DNA of 64,000 nucleotides from Streptomyces griseoluteus (GTDB lineage: Bacteria > Actinomycetota > Actinomycetes > Streptomycetales > Streptomycetaceae), in NCBI GenBank assembly GCA_000717735.1, contig JOBE01000040.1, positions 1 to 64,000 of the forward strand, given 5' to 3'. The position numbers and the translations under genes are program-made. The notes beneath the pieces are model-generated. The model searched no databases. It saw only the letters and a list, made by a program, of their open reading frames with translations, and had not been told where the DNA came from. Shown here one piece after another: positions 6,643 to 14,942 of the stretch; the stretch's first letter is position 1, and each line of letters opens with the position of its first letter.

Positions 6643-8190
6643 ATGGATATGCAGACAGTCGTCCTCGGCACGTCCGGCACGACCCCGCAGGACGTCATCG
6701 ACGTCGCCCGCCACGGTGCCCGCGTCGAGCTGTCGAACGAGGCCGTCCAGGCGCTCGCCGCCGCCCGGAACGTCATCGACGCGCTCGCCGCCAAGCCCGA
6801 GCCCGTCTACGGGGTCTCCACCGGCTTCGGCGCGCTCGCCACCCGGCACATCAGCCACGAACTCCGCGCCCAGCTCCAGCGCAACATCGTGCGCTCACAC
6901 GCCGCCGGCATGGGCCCGCGAGTCGAGCGCGAGGTCGTGCGCGCCCTGATGTTCCTGCGGCTCAAGACCGTCGCCTCCGGCCACACCGGCGTCCGCCCCG
7001 AGGTCGCGCAGACCATGGCCGACGTCCTCAACGCCGGCATCACCCCGGTCGTGCACGAGTACGGCTCCCTCGGCTGCTCCGGCGATCTCGCACCGCTCTC
7101 CCACTGCGCGCTCGCCCTCATGGGCGAAGGCGACGCCGAGGGCCCCGACGGCGTCCTGAAGCCCGCCGGCGAGCTGCTCGCCGCCCACGGCATCGCGCCC
7201 GTCGAGCTCAAGGAGAAGGAGGGCCTCGCCCTCCTCAACGGCACCGACGGCATGCTCGGCATGCTGATCATGGCCCTCGCCGACCTCGACACCCTCTACA
7301 AGTCGGCCGACATCACTGCCGCGCTCTCCCTCGAAGCCCTCCTCGGCACCGAGAAGGTCCTCGAGCCCGAGCTGCACGCCATCCGCCCGCACCCCGGGCA
7401 GGCCGCCTCCGCCGCCAACATGCTGGCCGTGCTCAAGGGCTCCGGCCTCACGGGCCACGCCCAGGCCGGCGAGGCCCCCCGCGTCCAGGACGCCTACTCG
7501 GTGCGCTGCGCCCCGCAGGTCGCAGGCGCCGGCCGCGACACCATGGCGCACGCCCGTCTCGTCGCCGAGCGCGAGCTCGCCGCCGCCGTCGACAACCCGG
7601 TCGTCCTCGCCGACGGCCAGGTCCGCTCCAACGGCAACTTCCACGGCGCCCCGGTCGCGTACGTCCTCGACTTCCTCGCCATCGCCGCCGCCGACCTCGG
7701 CTCCATCGCCGAGCGCCGCACCGACCGGCTCCTCGACAAGAACCGCTCGCACGGCCTGCCGCCCTTCCTCGCCGAGGATGCCGGCGTCGACTCGGGCCTC
7801 ATGATCGCCCAGTACACGCAGGCCGCCCTGGTCAGCGAGATGAAGCGGCTCGCCGTCCCGGCCTCCGCCGACTCCATCCCGTCCTCCGCGATGCAGGAGG
7901 ACCACGTCTCCATGGGCTGGTCCGCCGCCCGCAAGCTGCGCACCGCGATCGGCAACCTCAACCGGATCATCGCGGTCGAGCTGTACGCCGCCACCCGCGG
8001 TGTCGAGCTCCGCGAGGGCCTCACCCCGGCCCCCGCCTCGCAGGCCGCCATCGACGCGCTGCGCGCGGCCGGCGTCGAGGGCCCCGGTCCCGACCGGTTC
8101 CTCGCCCCCGACCTGGCCGCCGCCGACACCTTCGTACGGGAAGGGAAGCTGGTCGCCGCAGTGGAGCCGGTCACCGGCCCGCTTGCCTGA
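6643..8190 (+). CDS. hutH: Histidine ammonia-lyase
   Basis: A 515-residue histidase that deaminates L-histidine to urocanate, the first step of histidine utilisation in the cytoplasm. The MIO-forming loop is seen at about residue 145 as GSLGCSGDLAPLSH. The tripeptide here is Cys-Ser-Gly, not the Ala-Ser-Gly found in many histidases. Further family features are EPVYGVSTGFG near the N-terminus, NGTDGMLGM, VQDAYSVRCAPQV and SMGWSAARKLR. Length matches the family. The ATG at 6643 is chosen because it fits the leaderless promoter; an ATG two codons later is also possible. Confidence 0.97.
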   Translation: MDMQTVVLGTSGTTPQDVIDVARHGARVELSNEAVQALAAARNVIDALAAKPEPVYGVSTGFGALATRHISHELRAQLQRNIVRSHAAGMGPRVEREVVRALMFLRLKTVASGHTGVRPEVAQTMADVLNAGITPVVHEYGSLGCSGDLAPLSHCALALMGEGDAEGPDGVLKPAGELLAAHGIAPVELKEKEGLALLNGTDGMLGMLIMALADLDTLYKSADITAALSLEALLGTEKVLEPELHAIRPHPGQAASAANMLAVLKGSGLTGHAQAGEAPRVQDAYSVRCAPQVAGAGRDTMAHARLVAERELAAAVDNPVVLADGQVRSNGNFHGAPVAYVLDFLAIAAADLGSIAERRTDRLLDKNRSHGLPPFLAEDAGVDSGLMIAQYTQAALVSEMKRLAVPASADSIPSSAMQEDHVSMGWSAARKLRTAIGNLNRIIAVELYAATRGVELREGLTPAPASQAAIDALRAAGVEGPGPDRFLAPDLAAADTFVREGKLVAAVEPVTGPLA

Positions 8191-8207
8191 CGGCCCGTCA
8201 ACGCTAA

Positions 8208-8236
8208 GGGCCCGCCCGGTCACCCCGGGCGGGCCG
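8208..8236. terminator. Rho-independent-like terminator after hutH
   Basis: An 11-bp perfect inverted repeat (GGCCCGCCCGG at 8209-8219, CCGGGCGGGCC at 8225-8235) lies 18 bp after the hutH stop. It also lies beyond the end of the convergent LAETG gene, so it can serve both. Confidence 0.8.
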
Positions 8237-8295
8237 TTCCGTCGCGGCACGGGCCCTTCCGTCGTGTGACGGGCGCTTCCGTCGTGTGGGGCCGC

Positions 8296-8568
8296 TCAGG
8301 CCGCCCGGCCCCGGCGCTGCAGTGCGAGCGCCACGAAGCCCGCGCCGACCCCGAGGAACCCCGTCCCGCCCAACAGGTACGGCGTGGTGCCCAGGTTTCC
8401 GGTCTCCGCCAGGCCGTCGTCGTCCGCGGCGGCGGGACCGTCCTGGGTCACCCCGATCCGAGCCCCGCCCCCCTCGTCGGTGGCGTTCGCGGACGGCACG
8501 AACCACAGGGCGCACAGCAACGTGCCCGCGGCGATGGCGGTCAGCAGTGGGCGTGGGGCGGCGGACAC
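8296..8568 (-). CDS. Small sortase-anchored surface protein (LAETG motif)
   Basis: A 90-residue exported protein. It has an N-terminal signal peptide (hydrophobic core LLTAIAAGTLLCALWF, likely cleavage after SANA), then only about 25 residues of acidic/Gly-rich mature sequence. A cell-wall sorting signal follows: LAETG, a hydrophobic segment (YLLGGTGFLGVGAGFVALAL) and a basic tail QRRGRAA. LAxTG is the motif recognised by class E sortases in Streptomyces. The mature part is too short for an enzyme. It converges with hutH and diverges from the next gene. Function unknown. Confidence 0.85.
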   Translation of the reverse strand: MSAAPRPLLTAIAAGTLLCALWFVPSANATDEGGGARIGVTQDGPAAADDDGLAETGNLGTTPYLLGGTGFLGVGAGFVALALQRRGRAA

Positions 8569-8679
8569 GGAAATTTCGATCCCCCTTGCGGAAACCGCGA
8601 ATTGGTCGGTGCGCCGATGCTAATGAACACAGCGGGTCGCGGGAAAGCCGAGGCCCCCCGGCCCCTTACGCTCCGACCC

Positions 8680-9057
8680 ATGAGTACTTCTGAGACAGCA
8701 CGCTATGTACGCCTTCGCGTCGATGTGGTTCTGGAGGTCGACGGACCGGCCGAGCTCGCCGAGGCCGCCGAAGCCCGGATCGGCGCCGACGAGTTCATGC
8801 CCGAGGAGGAGCGCGTGCCCGCCCGCGCCGTCGTCCGCGAGGACAGCGCCGAGGCCCTCGCCTACCTCATCGAGCCCTTCGACCTCATCCGCGACGTCCC
8901 CGGCATCGACATGGTCCAGGCCTCCTGGAGCAGCGAGGAGGTCGAGTACGACCCCGATGCGCTGGAGTGGGACCTCGACGAGGAAGATGGGGACGCGGAG
9001 GACGCCGAATACGCGGAATCCGCAGGGGAAACGGATGACGACGACGCCCGGTCGTAG
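8680..9057 (+). CDS. Conserved hypothetical protein with acidic tail
   Basis: A 125-residue cytoplasmic protein. Residues 1-90 form a compact domain (YVRLRVDVVLEVDGPAELAE, then IEPFDLIRDVPGIDMVQASW). The last 35 residues are almost entirely Asp/Glu/Ala (DEEDGDAEDAEYAES). The ATG at 8680 is preceded by TACGCT 7 nt upstream and no Shine-Dalgarno, indicating a leaderless mRNA. I recognise it as a conserved Streptomyces hypothetical but know no function. Confidence 0.8.
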   Translation: MSTSETARYVRLRVDVVLEVDGPAELAEAAEARIGADEFMPEEERVPARAVVREDSAEALAYLIEPFDLIRDVPGIDMVQASWSSEEVEYDPDALEWDLDEEDGDAEDAEYAESAGETDDDDARS

Positions 9058-9102
9058 GGGCGAGCGCCACCGGCCGTGAGGCCGGAGGGCGCCCTGCCCG
9101 GA

Positions 9103-9131
9103 GGCCTCGGGACACCGTCCCGGGGCCTTTT
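9103..9131 (+). terminator. Terminator downstream of acidic hypothetical gene
   Basis: A hairpin GGCCTCGGGAC-acc-GTCCCGGGGCC is followed by TTTT, one of the few classical T-tailed terminators in this window. Confidence 0.75.
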
Positions 9132-9276
9132 GCCTGGCCCGGGGAACCGGACGCACCGCCCGTGCGTGTCGATCAGTGGCGTTCCCCACAATCCGTCCCG
9201 TTCCGGAACCGGACGGGGTGTCGTGGGTATTTAGGTAAGCGTTGGGCAGGAATCGGCGACGATGGAGATGCGTGTG

Positions 9277-10530
9277 ATGACGGACGGCAAGCGCCGCAGG
9301 AGCCTGGCGGTCGCGGCCGCGGTGCTCGGCGGCGTAATGGTGCTCTCGGCGTGCAACGGCGACGACGGCGGCAGCGCTTCCGGATCCGCGACCCCACCGT
9401 CCCAGGCACAGGTCGACGAGGCGGCCGAGGCGGCCAAGACCTCCACGGCGCAGATCACGATCTCGCCCAAGACCGGCACGCAGAACGCGTCCATCAACAA
9501 GGACGCCAAGGTCACCGTCGCCGAGGGCAAGCTCACCGAGGTCACCATGACCTCCGCCGAGGGCACCGTGGTCAAGGGCGAGATAGCGGCCGACGGCCTC
9601 AGCTGGAAGCCGACCGAGCAGCTGGAGCGGGCCACGGTCTACAAGATCGCCGCCACCGCCACGGACGCGGCCGGCCTGGAGGCCCACGAGAACTCCTCGT
9701 TCACCACCGTCTCCAAGGCCAACAGCTTCATCGGCAACTTCACGCCCGAGGACGGCTCGACCGTCGGCGTCGGCATGCCGGTCTCGATCACCTTCAACAA
9801 GGCGATCACCGACAAGGCGGCTGTCCAGGGCGGCATCACCGTCTCGTCCAGCAGCGGCCAGGAGGTCGTCGGGCACTGGTTCAACTCCCAGCGCCTCGAC
9901 TTCCGCCCCGACGACTACTGGGCCGAGGGCTCGACCGTCACCCTCAAGCTGGAGCTCGACGGGGTCGAGGGCGCCGACGGCGTCTTCGGCGTCCAGCAGA
10001 AGACCGTCACCTTCAAGATCGGCCGCAACCAGGTCTCCACCGTCGACGTCGCCACCAAGACCATGACGGTCACCCAGGACGGCAAGACGATCAAGACCAT
10101 CCCGATCTCCGCCGGCTCCCCCGAGAACCCGACCTACAACGGTCAGATGGTGATCTCCGAGAAGTTCAAGGAGACCCGGATGAACGGCGCCACCGTCGGC
10201 TTCACCGACTCCGACGGCAAGGGCGAGTACGACATCAAGGACGTGCCGCACGCCATGCGCCTGTCCACGTCGGGCACCTTCATCCACGGCAACTACTGGG
10301 GCCCGGACTCGATCTTCGGCTCCTCGAACACCAGCCACGGCTGCGTGGGCCTCAACGACGTCAAGGGCGCCGGCGACCCCAACCAGACGGCGGCCTGGCT
10401 CTACGACCACTCGATCGTCGGTGACGTCGTGATCGTCAAGAACTCCAAGGACAAGACGATCGCCCCCGACAACGGCCTCAACGGCTGGAACATGAGCTGG
10501 GCGGACTGGAAGGCCGGATCGGCAGTCTGA
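9277..10530 (+). CDS. L,D-transpeptidase lipoprotein (YkuD family)
   Basis: A 417-residue exported lipoprotein that would form 3-3 cross-links in peptidoglycan or attach proteins to it. The N-terminus KRRRSLAVAAAVLGGVMVLSAC ends in a lipobox (LSAC, Cys about residue 26). Two Ig-like domains follow (about residues 50-230, with FTPEDGSTVGVGMPVSITF typical). The YkuD catalytic domain comes next, with HGNYWG and the active-site motif SNTSHGCVGL. Architecture and length match actinobacterial Ldt enzymes. The ATG at 9277 has GGAG at a suitable distance; an in-frame ATG at 9262 lacks one. Confidence 0.95.
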   Translation: MTDGKRRRSLAVAAAVLGGVMVLSACNGDDGGSASGSATPPSQAQVDEAAEAAKTSTAQITISPKTGTQNASINKDAKVTVAEGKLTEVTMTSAEGTVVKGEIAADGLSWKPTEQLERATVYKIAATATDAAGLEAHENSSFTTVSKANSFIGNFTPEDGSTVGVGMPVSITFNKAITDKAAVQGGITVSSSSGQEVVGHWFNSQRLDFRPDDYWAEGSTVTLKLELDGVEGADGVFGVQQKTVTFKIGRNQVSTVDVATKTMTVTQDGKTIKTIPISAGSPENPTYNGQMVISEKFKETRMNGATVGFTDSDGKGEYDIKDVPHAMRLSTSGTFIHGNYWGPDSIFGSSNTSHGCVGLNDVKGAGDPNQTAAWLYDHSIVGDVVIVKNSKDKTIAPDNGLNGWNMSWADWKAGSAV

Positions 10531-10541
10531 CAGCACGTGCG

Positions 10542-10573
10542 AAGGCCCCCTCCCGCTCCCGGGAGGGGGCCTT
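10542..10573. terminator. Bidirectional terminator between L,D-transpeptidase and MmyB-type regulator
   Basis: A 14-bp perfect inverted repeat, AAGGCCCCCTCCCG (10542-10555) and CGGGAGGGGGCCTT (10560-10573), lies between two convergent genes. The stem is flanked by A and T on both sides, so it can act in both directions. Confidence 0.88.
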
Positions 10574-10587
10574 CCGCTACGCCGGGA

Positions 10588-11457
10588 CTACTGCCGCAGG
10601 TCCACCGGCTCGTCGACACCCCACTGCGCGAGCAGCCGCAGCGCGTCCGCCGAGGGCGACCCCGGCTCCGCCTGGTACGTCACGAGCACCAGGTCCGGGT
10701 CCCCGCCCGCCACCTTCAGGCTCTCGTAGCCCAACGTCATCTCGCCCACCAGCGGATGCCGCAGCCGCTTCGTCCCGTGCCCCTTGTCCGCGACCGTGTG
10801 CGCCGCCCACAACGAGCGGAACTCCTCGCTCTTCACCGACAGCTCGCCGACCAGCGCAAGGAGTGCGGGATCGTCCGGATAGCAGCCCGCGTACAGCCTC
10901 AGCACGCTCACCACCTCGGTCGCCTTGCACTCCCAGTCCAGATAGAGAGAGCGTGCGTTGTCCCCGAGGAAGACGAGACGGGCCATGTTGCGCTCGTCCG
11001 GCTCCATCGTCTCGAAGTCGCCGAGCAGCGCCCGAGCCATCCGGTTCCAGGCGAGGAGGTCGAGCCGCCGGCCGATGACGAGGGCGGGGACGCCGTCCAT
11101 CGAGTCGAGCAGGTGCCGCAGACCGGGCCGCACCTGCTGCGGGCGGGCGATCGCCGCCCGCTGCTGCCTCTTCTTCGCCGTCGGCTTGGCCAGGTGCGTC
11201 AGATGCGCCCGCTCGGAGTCGCTCAGCCGCAGGGCCCGCGCGATCGCGTCCAGGACCTCCATGGACACGTTGCGCCCGTTGCCCTGTTCGAGCCGGGTGT
11301 AGTACGCCACGGACACCCCGGCCAGCTGAGCGAGCTCCTCCCGGCGCAGCCCCGGTACGCGGCGATGCCGCCCGAACTCCGGCAAACCCACGTCCTCCGG
11401 CTTCAGCCGGGCCCGGCGCGAGCGCAGGAATTCGCTGAGTTCGGCACTGAGATCCAT
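10588..11457 (-). CDS. XRE-family regulator with MmyB-like ligand-binding domain
   Basis: A 289-residue regulator. The N-terminal helix-turn-helix (residues about 5-80) includes [24 protein letters not shown]. The C-terminal domain has the MmyB features [31 protein letters not shown] and [12 protein letters not shown], a PAS-like fold reported to bind fatty-acid-like ligands. These regulators often control an adjacent divergent oxidoreductase, and an alcohol dehydrogenase diverges here 128 bp away. The regulation is inferred from this arrangement. Confidence 0.92.
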   Translation of the reverse strand: MDLSAELSEFLRSRRARLKPEDVGLPEFGRHRRVPGLRREELAQLAGVSVAYYTRLEQGNGRNVSMEVLDAIARALRLSDSERAHLTHLAKPTAKKRQQRAAIARPQQVRPGLRHLLDSMDGVPALVIGRRLDLLAWNRMARALLGDFETMEPDERNMARLVFLGDNARSLYLDWECKATEVVSVLRLYAGCYPDDPALLALVGELSVKSEEFRSLWAAHTVADKGHGTKRLRHPLVGEMTLGYESLKVAGGDPDLVLVTYQAEPGSPSADALRLLAQWGVDEPVDLRQ

Positions 11458-11585
11458 GCGTCCCGATTATCCCAGGTCGTACGCCCGGACGGACGCCTGT
11501 TCCTGTCCCTGCCAGTGGTAGGCACGCTGGACGTAGGCAGAACAGGTGGCTGGGTGATGTCCGCGTCCTCCGGCAGCCTGGGTAC

Positions 11586-12638
11586 ATGACCACGAACGTG
11601 ACCACCGTCCCCGCCTACGCCGCCCCCGCCGCCAACGCGCCCCTGGAGCGCACCACCGTGCCGCGCCGCCCCGTCGGCGAGCACGACGTCCTCATCGACA
11701 TCAAGTTCTCCGGCATCTGCCACTCCGACATCCACCAGGCGAGGGACGGCTGGGGCGAGGGCATCTTCCCGATGGTCCCCGGTCACGAGATCGCCGGAAT
11801 CGTCGCCGAGGTCGGCCCGGGCGTGACGAAGTTCCAGGTCGGCGACCGGGTGGGCGTCGGCTGCTTCGTCGACTCCTGCCGCACCTGCGAGTACTGCCTC
11901 CAGGGCCTGGAGCAGTACTGCACGGGAGGCATGACCGGCACGTACAACGCCCTCGACAAGAACGGCGAGCCCACCTACGGCGGCTACGCCCGCCACATCG
12001 TCGTCGACGAGAACTACACCCTGCGCATCCCCGAGGGCATCGCCCTCGACGAGGCCGCCCCGCTGCTCTGCGCCGGCATCACCCTCTACTCGCCGCTCGC
12101 CCACTGGCAGGCCGGCCCCGGCAAGAAGGTCGCGATCGTCGGCCTCGGCGGCCTCGGCCACATGGGCGTCAAGATCGCCCACGCGCTCGGCGCGGAGGTC
12201 ACCGTACTCAGCCAGTCGCTGAAGAAGCAGGAGGACGGCCTGAAGCTGGGCGCCGACCACTTCTACGCGACGAGCGACCCGGCGACCTTCACCGAGCTCG
12301 CCGGCACCTTCGACCTGGTGATCTCCACGGTCTCCGCCCCGCTGGACTTCGGCGCCTACCTGAGCCTGGTCAAGACGGACGGCGCCCTGGTCAACGTGGG
12401 CGCCCCCGAGGAGCCCGTCGCGCTCAACCTCTTCTCCCTCATCGGCGGCCGCAAGACCCTCGCGGGCTCGATGATCGGCGGCATCGCCGAGACGCAGGAG
12501 ATGCTCGACTTCTGCGCGGCGCACGGCCTCGGCGCCGAGATCGAGGTGATCGACGCCGACCGGATCAACGAGGCGTACGAGCGGGTCCTCGCGAGCGACG
12601 TCCGCTACCGCTTCGTGATCGACGCGTCGACGATCTGA
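11586..12638 (+). CDS. Zinc-dependent alcohol dehydrogenase (NAD(P)H, CAD/YahK-like)
   Basis: A 350-residue medium-chain dehydrogenase. Catalytic zinc ligands are visible in GICHSDIHQ and PGHEIAG. The structural zinc cysteines are in [15 protein letters not shown]. The Rossmann motif is [17 protein letters not shown], followed by [17 protein letters not shown]. This is the cinnamyl-alcohol/YahK-type NADP-dependent subgroup, which reduces aldehydes. The promoter faces that of the MmyB-like regulator. Confidence 0.93.
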   Translation: MTTNVTTVPAYAAPAANAPLERTTVPRRPVGEHDVLIDIKFSGICHSDIHQARDGWGEGIFPMVPGHEIAGIVAEVGPGVTKFQVGDRVGVGCFVDSCRTCEYCLQGLEQYCTGGMTGTYNALDKNGEPTYGGYARHIVVDENYTLRIPEGIALDEAAPLLCAGITLYSPLAHWQAGPGKKVAIVGLGGLGHMGVKIAHALGAEVTVLSQSLKKQEDGLKLGADHFYATSDPATFTELAGTFDLVISTVSAPLDFGAYLSLVKTDGALVNVGAPEEPVALNLFSLIGGRKTLAGSMIGGIAETQEMLDFCAAHGLGAEIEVIDADRINEAYERVLASDVRYRFVIDASTI

Positions 12639-12659
12639 GCAACCCGTACGCGACAGGTG

Positions 12660-12710
12660 TGCCGGGGCATGACGTCCGGGGTAATCGACCCCGCACGGCA
12701 TGCCCCGGCA
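12660..12710. terminator. Long 51-nt hairpin between adh gene and DUF1330 gene
   Basis: TGCCGGGGCATG (12660-12671) pairs perfectly with CATGCCCCGGCA (12699-12710). The inner bases continue the stem (CGT/ACG, CGGGGT/ACCCCG) with two mismatches around an AATCG loop. It starts 22 nt after the adh stop and ends 10 nt before the next ATG. It could terminate adh transcription, or act as an operator or attenuator for the following gene, which then lacks room for a normal leader. Confidence 0.8.
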
Positions 12711-12720
12711 CGCTGTCCCC

Positions 12721-13077
12721 ATGACCGCATACGCGATAGCCAGCCTGCACCCGACGGCCGTCCTCCACGAGGAGGTCTTCCAGTACATGGAGCGCGTCCA
12801 GGCCACCCTCGACCCCTTCGACGGCCGCTTCCTCATCCACGGAGCGCCCGAGCGGGACGTCAAGGAGGGCGAGTGGCCCGCCTCGGTCGTCCTCGTCGGC
12901 TTCCCCTCGATGGACCACGCCCGCCGCTGGTACGACTCCGCCGACTATCAGGAGCTGATCCCGCTGCGCGCCCGCCACATGGCGGGCGACCTCCAGCTGA
13001 TCGACGGCGTCGCCCCCGGTTACGACCCGGCGACGACGGCCGCGGCCCTGCGCGCCGCGTCACACGGGACGGCCTGA
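12721..13077 (+). CDS. DUF1330 family protein
   Basis: A 118-residue protein of the dimeric alpha/beta-barrel (ferredoxin-like) DUF1330 family. It begins MTAYAIASLHPTAV and has the typical FDGRFLIHGA, then VVLVGFPSMDHARRWYDSADYQEL. Function is unknown in the family. The ATG at 12721 is chosen because the protein start aligns with family N-termini; an upstream ATG (12700) lies inside the hairpin. Its 3' end overlaps the 3' end of the convergent ABC-F gene by 18 bp. Confidence 0.85.
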   Translation: MTAYAIASLHPTAVLHEEVFQYMERVQATLDPFDGRFLIHGAPERDVKEGEWPASVVLVGFPSMDHARRWYDSADYQELIPLRARHMAGDLQLIDGVAPGYDPATTAAALRAASHGTA

Positions 13078-14721
13078 ACGGAGTTCGAGCCGGGTGCCGC
13101 CGAAGCCCGCGCGGAAGCGGCGGTCATGGGAGACCGCGACCACGGCGCCCCCGAAGGCGGCGAGGGCCGTCTCCAGGTCCTCCACCAGGGAGAGCGCCAC
13201 ATGGTTGGTCGGCTCGTCCAGGACGAGCAGGCCGACCGGCCGGGTCACCAGACGGGCCAGCTCCAGCCAGCGCCGCTGGCCCACCGACAGCCGGGCCACC
13301 GGCACGGTCAGGTCCTCCTCCCGGAACAGCCCGAGGGCGAGCAGCTCCTCCGCGTGCTCCTCGGGCAGGCCGGGGCGGCCCGCCGCGTACGCCGTGAGCA
13401 GGGGCTTCGGGGACGGTACGGCGGGCAGCTCCTGGGGCAGGTAGCCGACCCGCACCGACGACCGCAGGACGGTGCCGCCATCGGGCCGCAGATCACCGGC
13501 GAGCACCCGCAGCAGGGTCGTCTTCCCGGCGCCGTTGGGCCCGGAGACGAGCACGCGGTCACCGGCGGAGACCCGGAGCGCGTCGATCCGCAGCCGGTCA
13601 CCGACCACGACGTCGGCGAGCTCGGCGACAACGGACGGACCGCGGGCATCGGCCACGCCGCCGCCCTCGGCCCCGCCGTCGGCGTCCCCCGCCGGGATCC
13701 GGGCCGTGAACCGCAGCGGTTCCGGCGGGGCCGCCACCGGTGCCCTCAACAGCTGGTCGAGCCGTACACGAGCCGCCCTGACCTGCCCGGACAGCTTGTT
13801 CTCCGACGAGCGGCGGTGCTTGCCGAAACCCTGCCCGGGATCCTTGCCGGACCCGGCGAGCCGCTGCCCCGCCGCGGCCACCAGCTCCTCCGTACGGGCC
13901 AGCTCCTCCCGCCACTCCTCGTGCTCCCGCACCTGCCGGCGGCGGGCCGCGGCCTTCGCCGCGCGGTAGCCGGACCAGCCGTCGCCGTACCGGGTCACCG
14001 AACGGGTGTCCCGGTCGACCTCCAGGATCGCCGTCGCCATCCCCTCCAGGAACGCCCGGTCGTGGGTGACGGCCACCACCGTCCCTCGGTGCGCCCGAAG
14101 CCGGTCCTCCAGCCAGTCGGTGGCGGCCCGGTCCAGATGGTTCGTGGGCTCGTCGAGCAGCAGCAGCTCGGCGCCCGACGCCAGGACGCAGGCGAGGGCG
14201 AGCCGCGACTGCTCGCCGCCGGAGAGCGTGCCGACCCGGCGCTCGTACGGGACGTGCCCGAGCCCGAGCCCGTGCAGCGCGGCGTCGACCAGGGCGTCCG
14301 CCTGGTAGCCGCCGCGCTCCTCGAACCGGGCGGCCAGCTCGCCGTACGCGAGGAGTTCCCCGGGCGTCGCGGAGCCGAGCGTCTCCTCGGCCTCCCGCAA
14401 CCGCCGCTCCAGGGCCCGGAGGTCGGCGAGGGCGGCGTCGACGGTGTCCCGCACGGTGTGCCCGGGTCCGACGCCGAAGGTCTCGGCGAGCGTCTGCGCG
14501 AGGTGCGCGACGCCGCCGGGGAAGCACACGGTCACCTCACCGCCGTCGGGCGCCCCTGCCCCGGCGAGCAGCCGCAACAGCGTGGACTTGCCGGAGCCGT
14601 TCTCACCGATGACGGCGGCCTTCTCGCCGGGGCGGACGGTGAGCGTGATCTGTTCGAGGACGGAGCGGTCCCCGTAGGAGACGGAGACGTCTTTCAAGGT
14701 CAACTGGGCGCGGTCGCGCAT
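13060..14721 (-). CDS. ABC-F family ATPase (ribosome-protection / translation factor type)
   Basis: A 553-residue soluble protein with two ABC domains and no membrane segment. Domain 1 has Walker A GENGSGKST (about residue 41), signature LSGGEQSRLALA and Walker B LLLLDEPTNHLD. Domain 2 has Walker A GPNGAGKTT, the variant signature LSVGQRRWLELA and LLVLDEPTNH. The linker between them is basic and helical (AARRRQVREHEEWREEL). Domain 2 has VALS after DEPTNH instead of the usual LD. The ATG at 14719-14721 follows AGGGAAAG. Relatives protect the ribosome from antibiotics or modulate translation. The 5' leader contains a tiny ORF (see 14839-14865), which suggests antibiotic-sensing attenuation. Confidence 0.93.
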   Translation of the reverse strand: MRDRAQLTLKDVSVSYGDRSVLEQITLTVRPGEKAAVIGENGSGKSTLLRLLAGAGAPDGGEVTVCFPGGVAHLAQTLAETFGVGPGHTVRDTVDAALADLRALERRLREAEETLGSATPGELLAYGELAARFEERGGYQADALVDAALHGLGLGHVPYERRVGTLSGGEQSRLALACVLASGAELLLLDEPTNHLDRAATDWLEDRLRAHRGTVVAVTHDRAFLEGMATAILEVDRDTRSVTRYGDGWSGYRAAKAAARRRQVREHEEWREELARTEELVAAAGQRLAGSGKDPGQGFGKHRRSSENKLSGQVRAARVRLDQLLRAPVAAPPEPLRFTARIPAGDADGGAEGGGVADARGPSVVAELADVVVGDRLRIDALRVSAGDRVLVSGPNGAGKTTLLRVLAGDLRPDGGTVLRSSVRVGYLPQELPAVPSPKPLLTAYAAGRPGLPEEHAEELLALGLFREEDLTVPVARLSVGQRRWLELARLVTRPVGLLVLDEPTNHVALSLVEDLETALAAFGGAVVAVSHDRRFRAGFGGTRLELRSGRPV

Positions 14722-14838
14722 GGGTTCTTTCCCTGAAGGAGAGGGGTCGTTCGGGCCGGAAGGAAGGGACACCGAGACCTCCGCCGCCGCGCCCGAGGAG
14801 CGCAGCATCAGCGGGTCAGGCCGCGTCCACGGCCGGAA
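14722..14838 (-). promoter_or_regulatory. 5' leader of ABC-F gene with hairpins, candidate attenuator
   Basis: Between the leader ORF stop and the ABC-F start lie a GC-rich stem (GGCC...GGCC, 14819-14834) and a second CTCC/GGAG stem (about 14778-14800). The ten bases around the ABC-F start, GAACCCATGC on the coding strand (14727 to 14718), are perfectly complementary to GCATGGGTTC around the leader ORF start (14867 to 14858). The pairing can extend by three more bases across one mismatch. A ribosome on the leader ORF would prevent this pairing. This is a mechanistic inference from the sequence. Confidence 0.5.
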
Positions 14839-14865
14839 TCAGAGAAAGAAATAGAACGAACCCAT
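14839..14865 (-). CDS. Leader peptide ORF upstream of ABC-F gene (8 residues)
   Basis: ATG at 14863-14865 encodes MGSFYFFL then TGA. It has no Shine-Dalgarno but a TAGACT -10 motif lies 7 nt upstream (14873-14878), so the transcript is probably leaderless and starts on this ORF. The peptide is dominated by aromatic residues, and a very short ORF ahead of an ABC-F gene is a common arrangement for ribosome-mediated attenuation. Expression has not been shown. Confidence 0.5.
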   Translation of the reverse strand: MGSFYFFL

Positions 14866-14885
14866 GCGGTCGAGTCTAACGACGA

Positions 14886-14924
14886 GGCCCGCCCCGGCGA
14901 ACTTCCTTTCGCCGTGGACGGGCC
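14886..14924 (-). terminator. Terminator after msrA
   Basis: A strong imperfect stem, GGCCCGTCC..GGCGAA against TTCGCC..GGGGCGGGCC, lies 19 bp after the msrA stop. It lies before the ABC-F leader promoter, so the ABC-F unit has its own start. Confidence 0.7.
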
Positions 14925-14942
14925 CTGAGGTCACGCTGTCGG

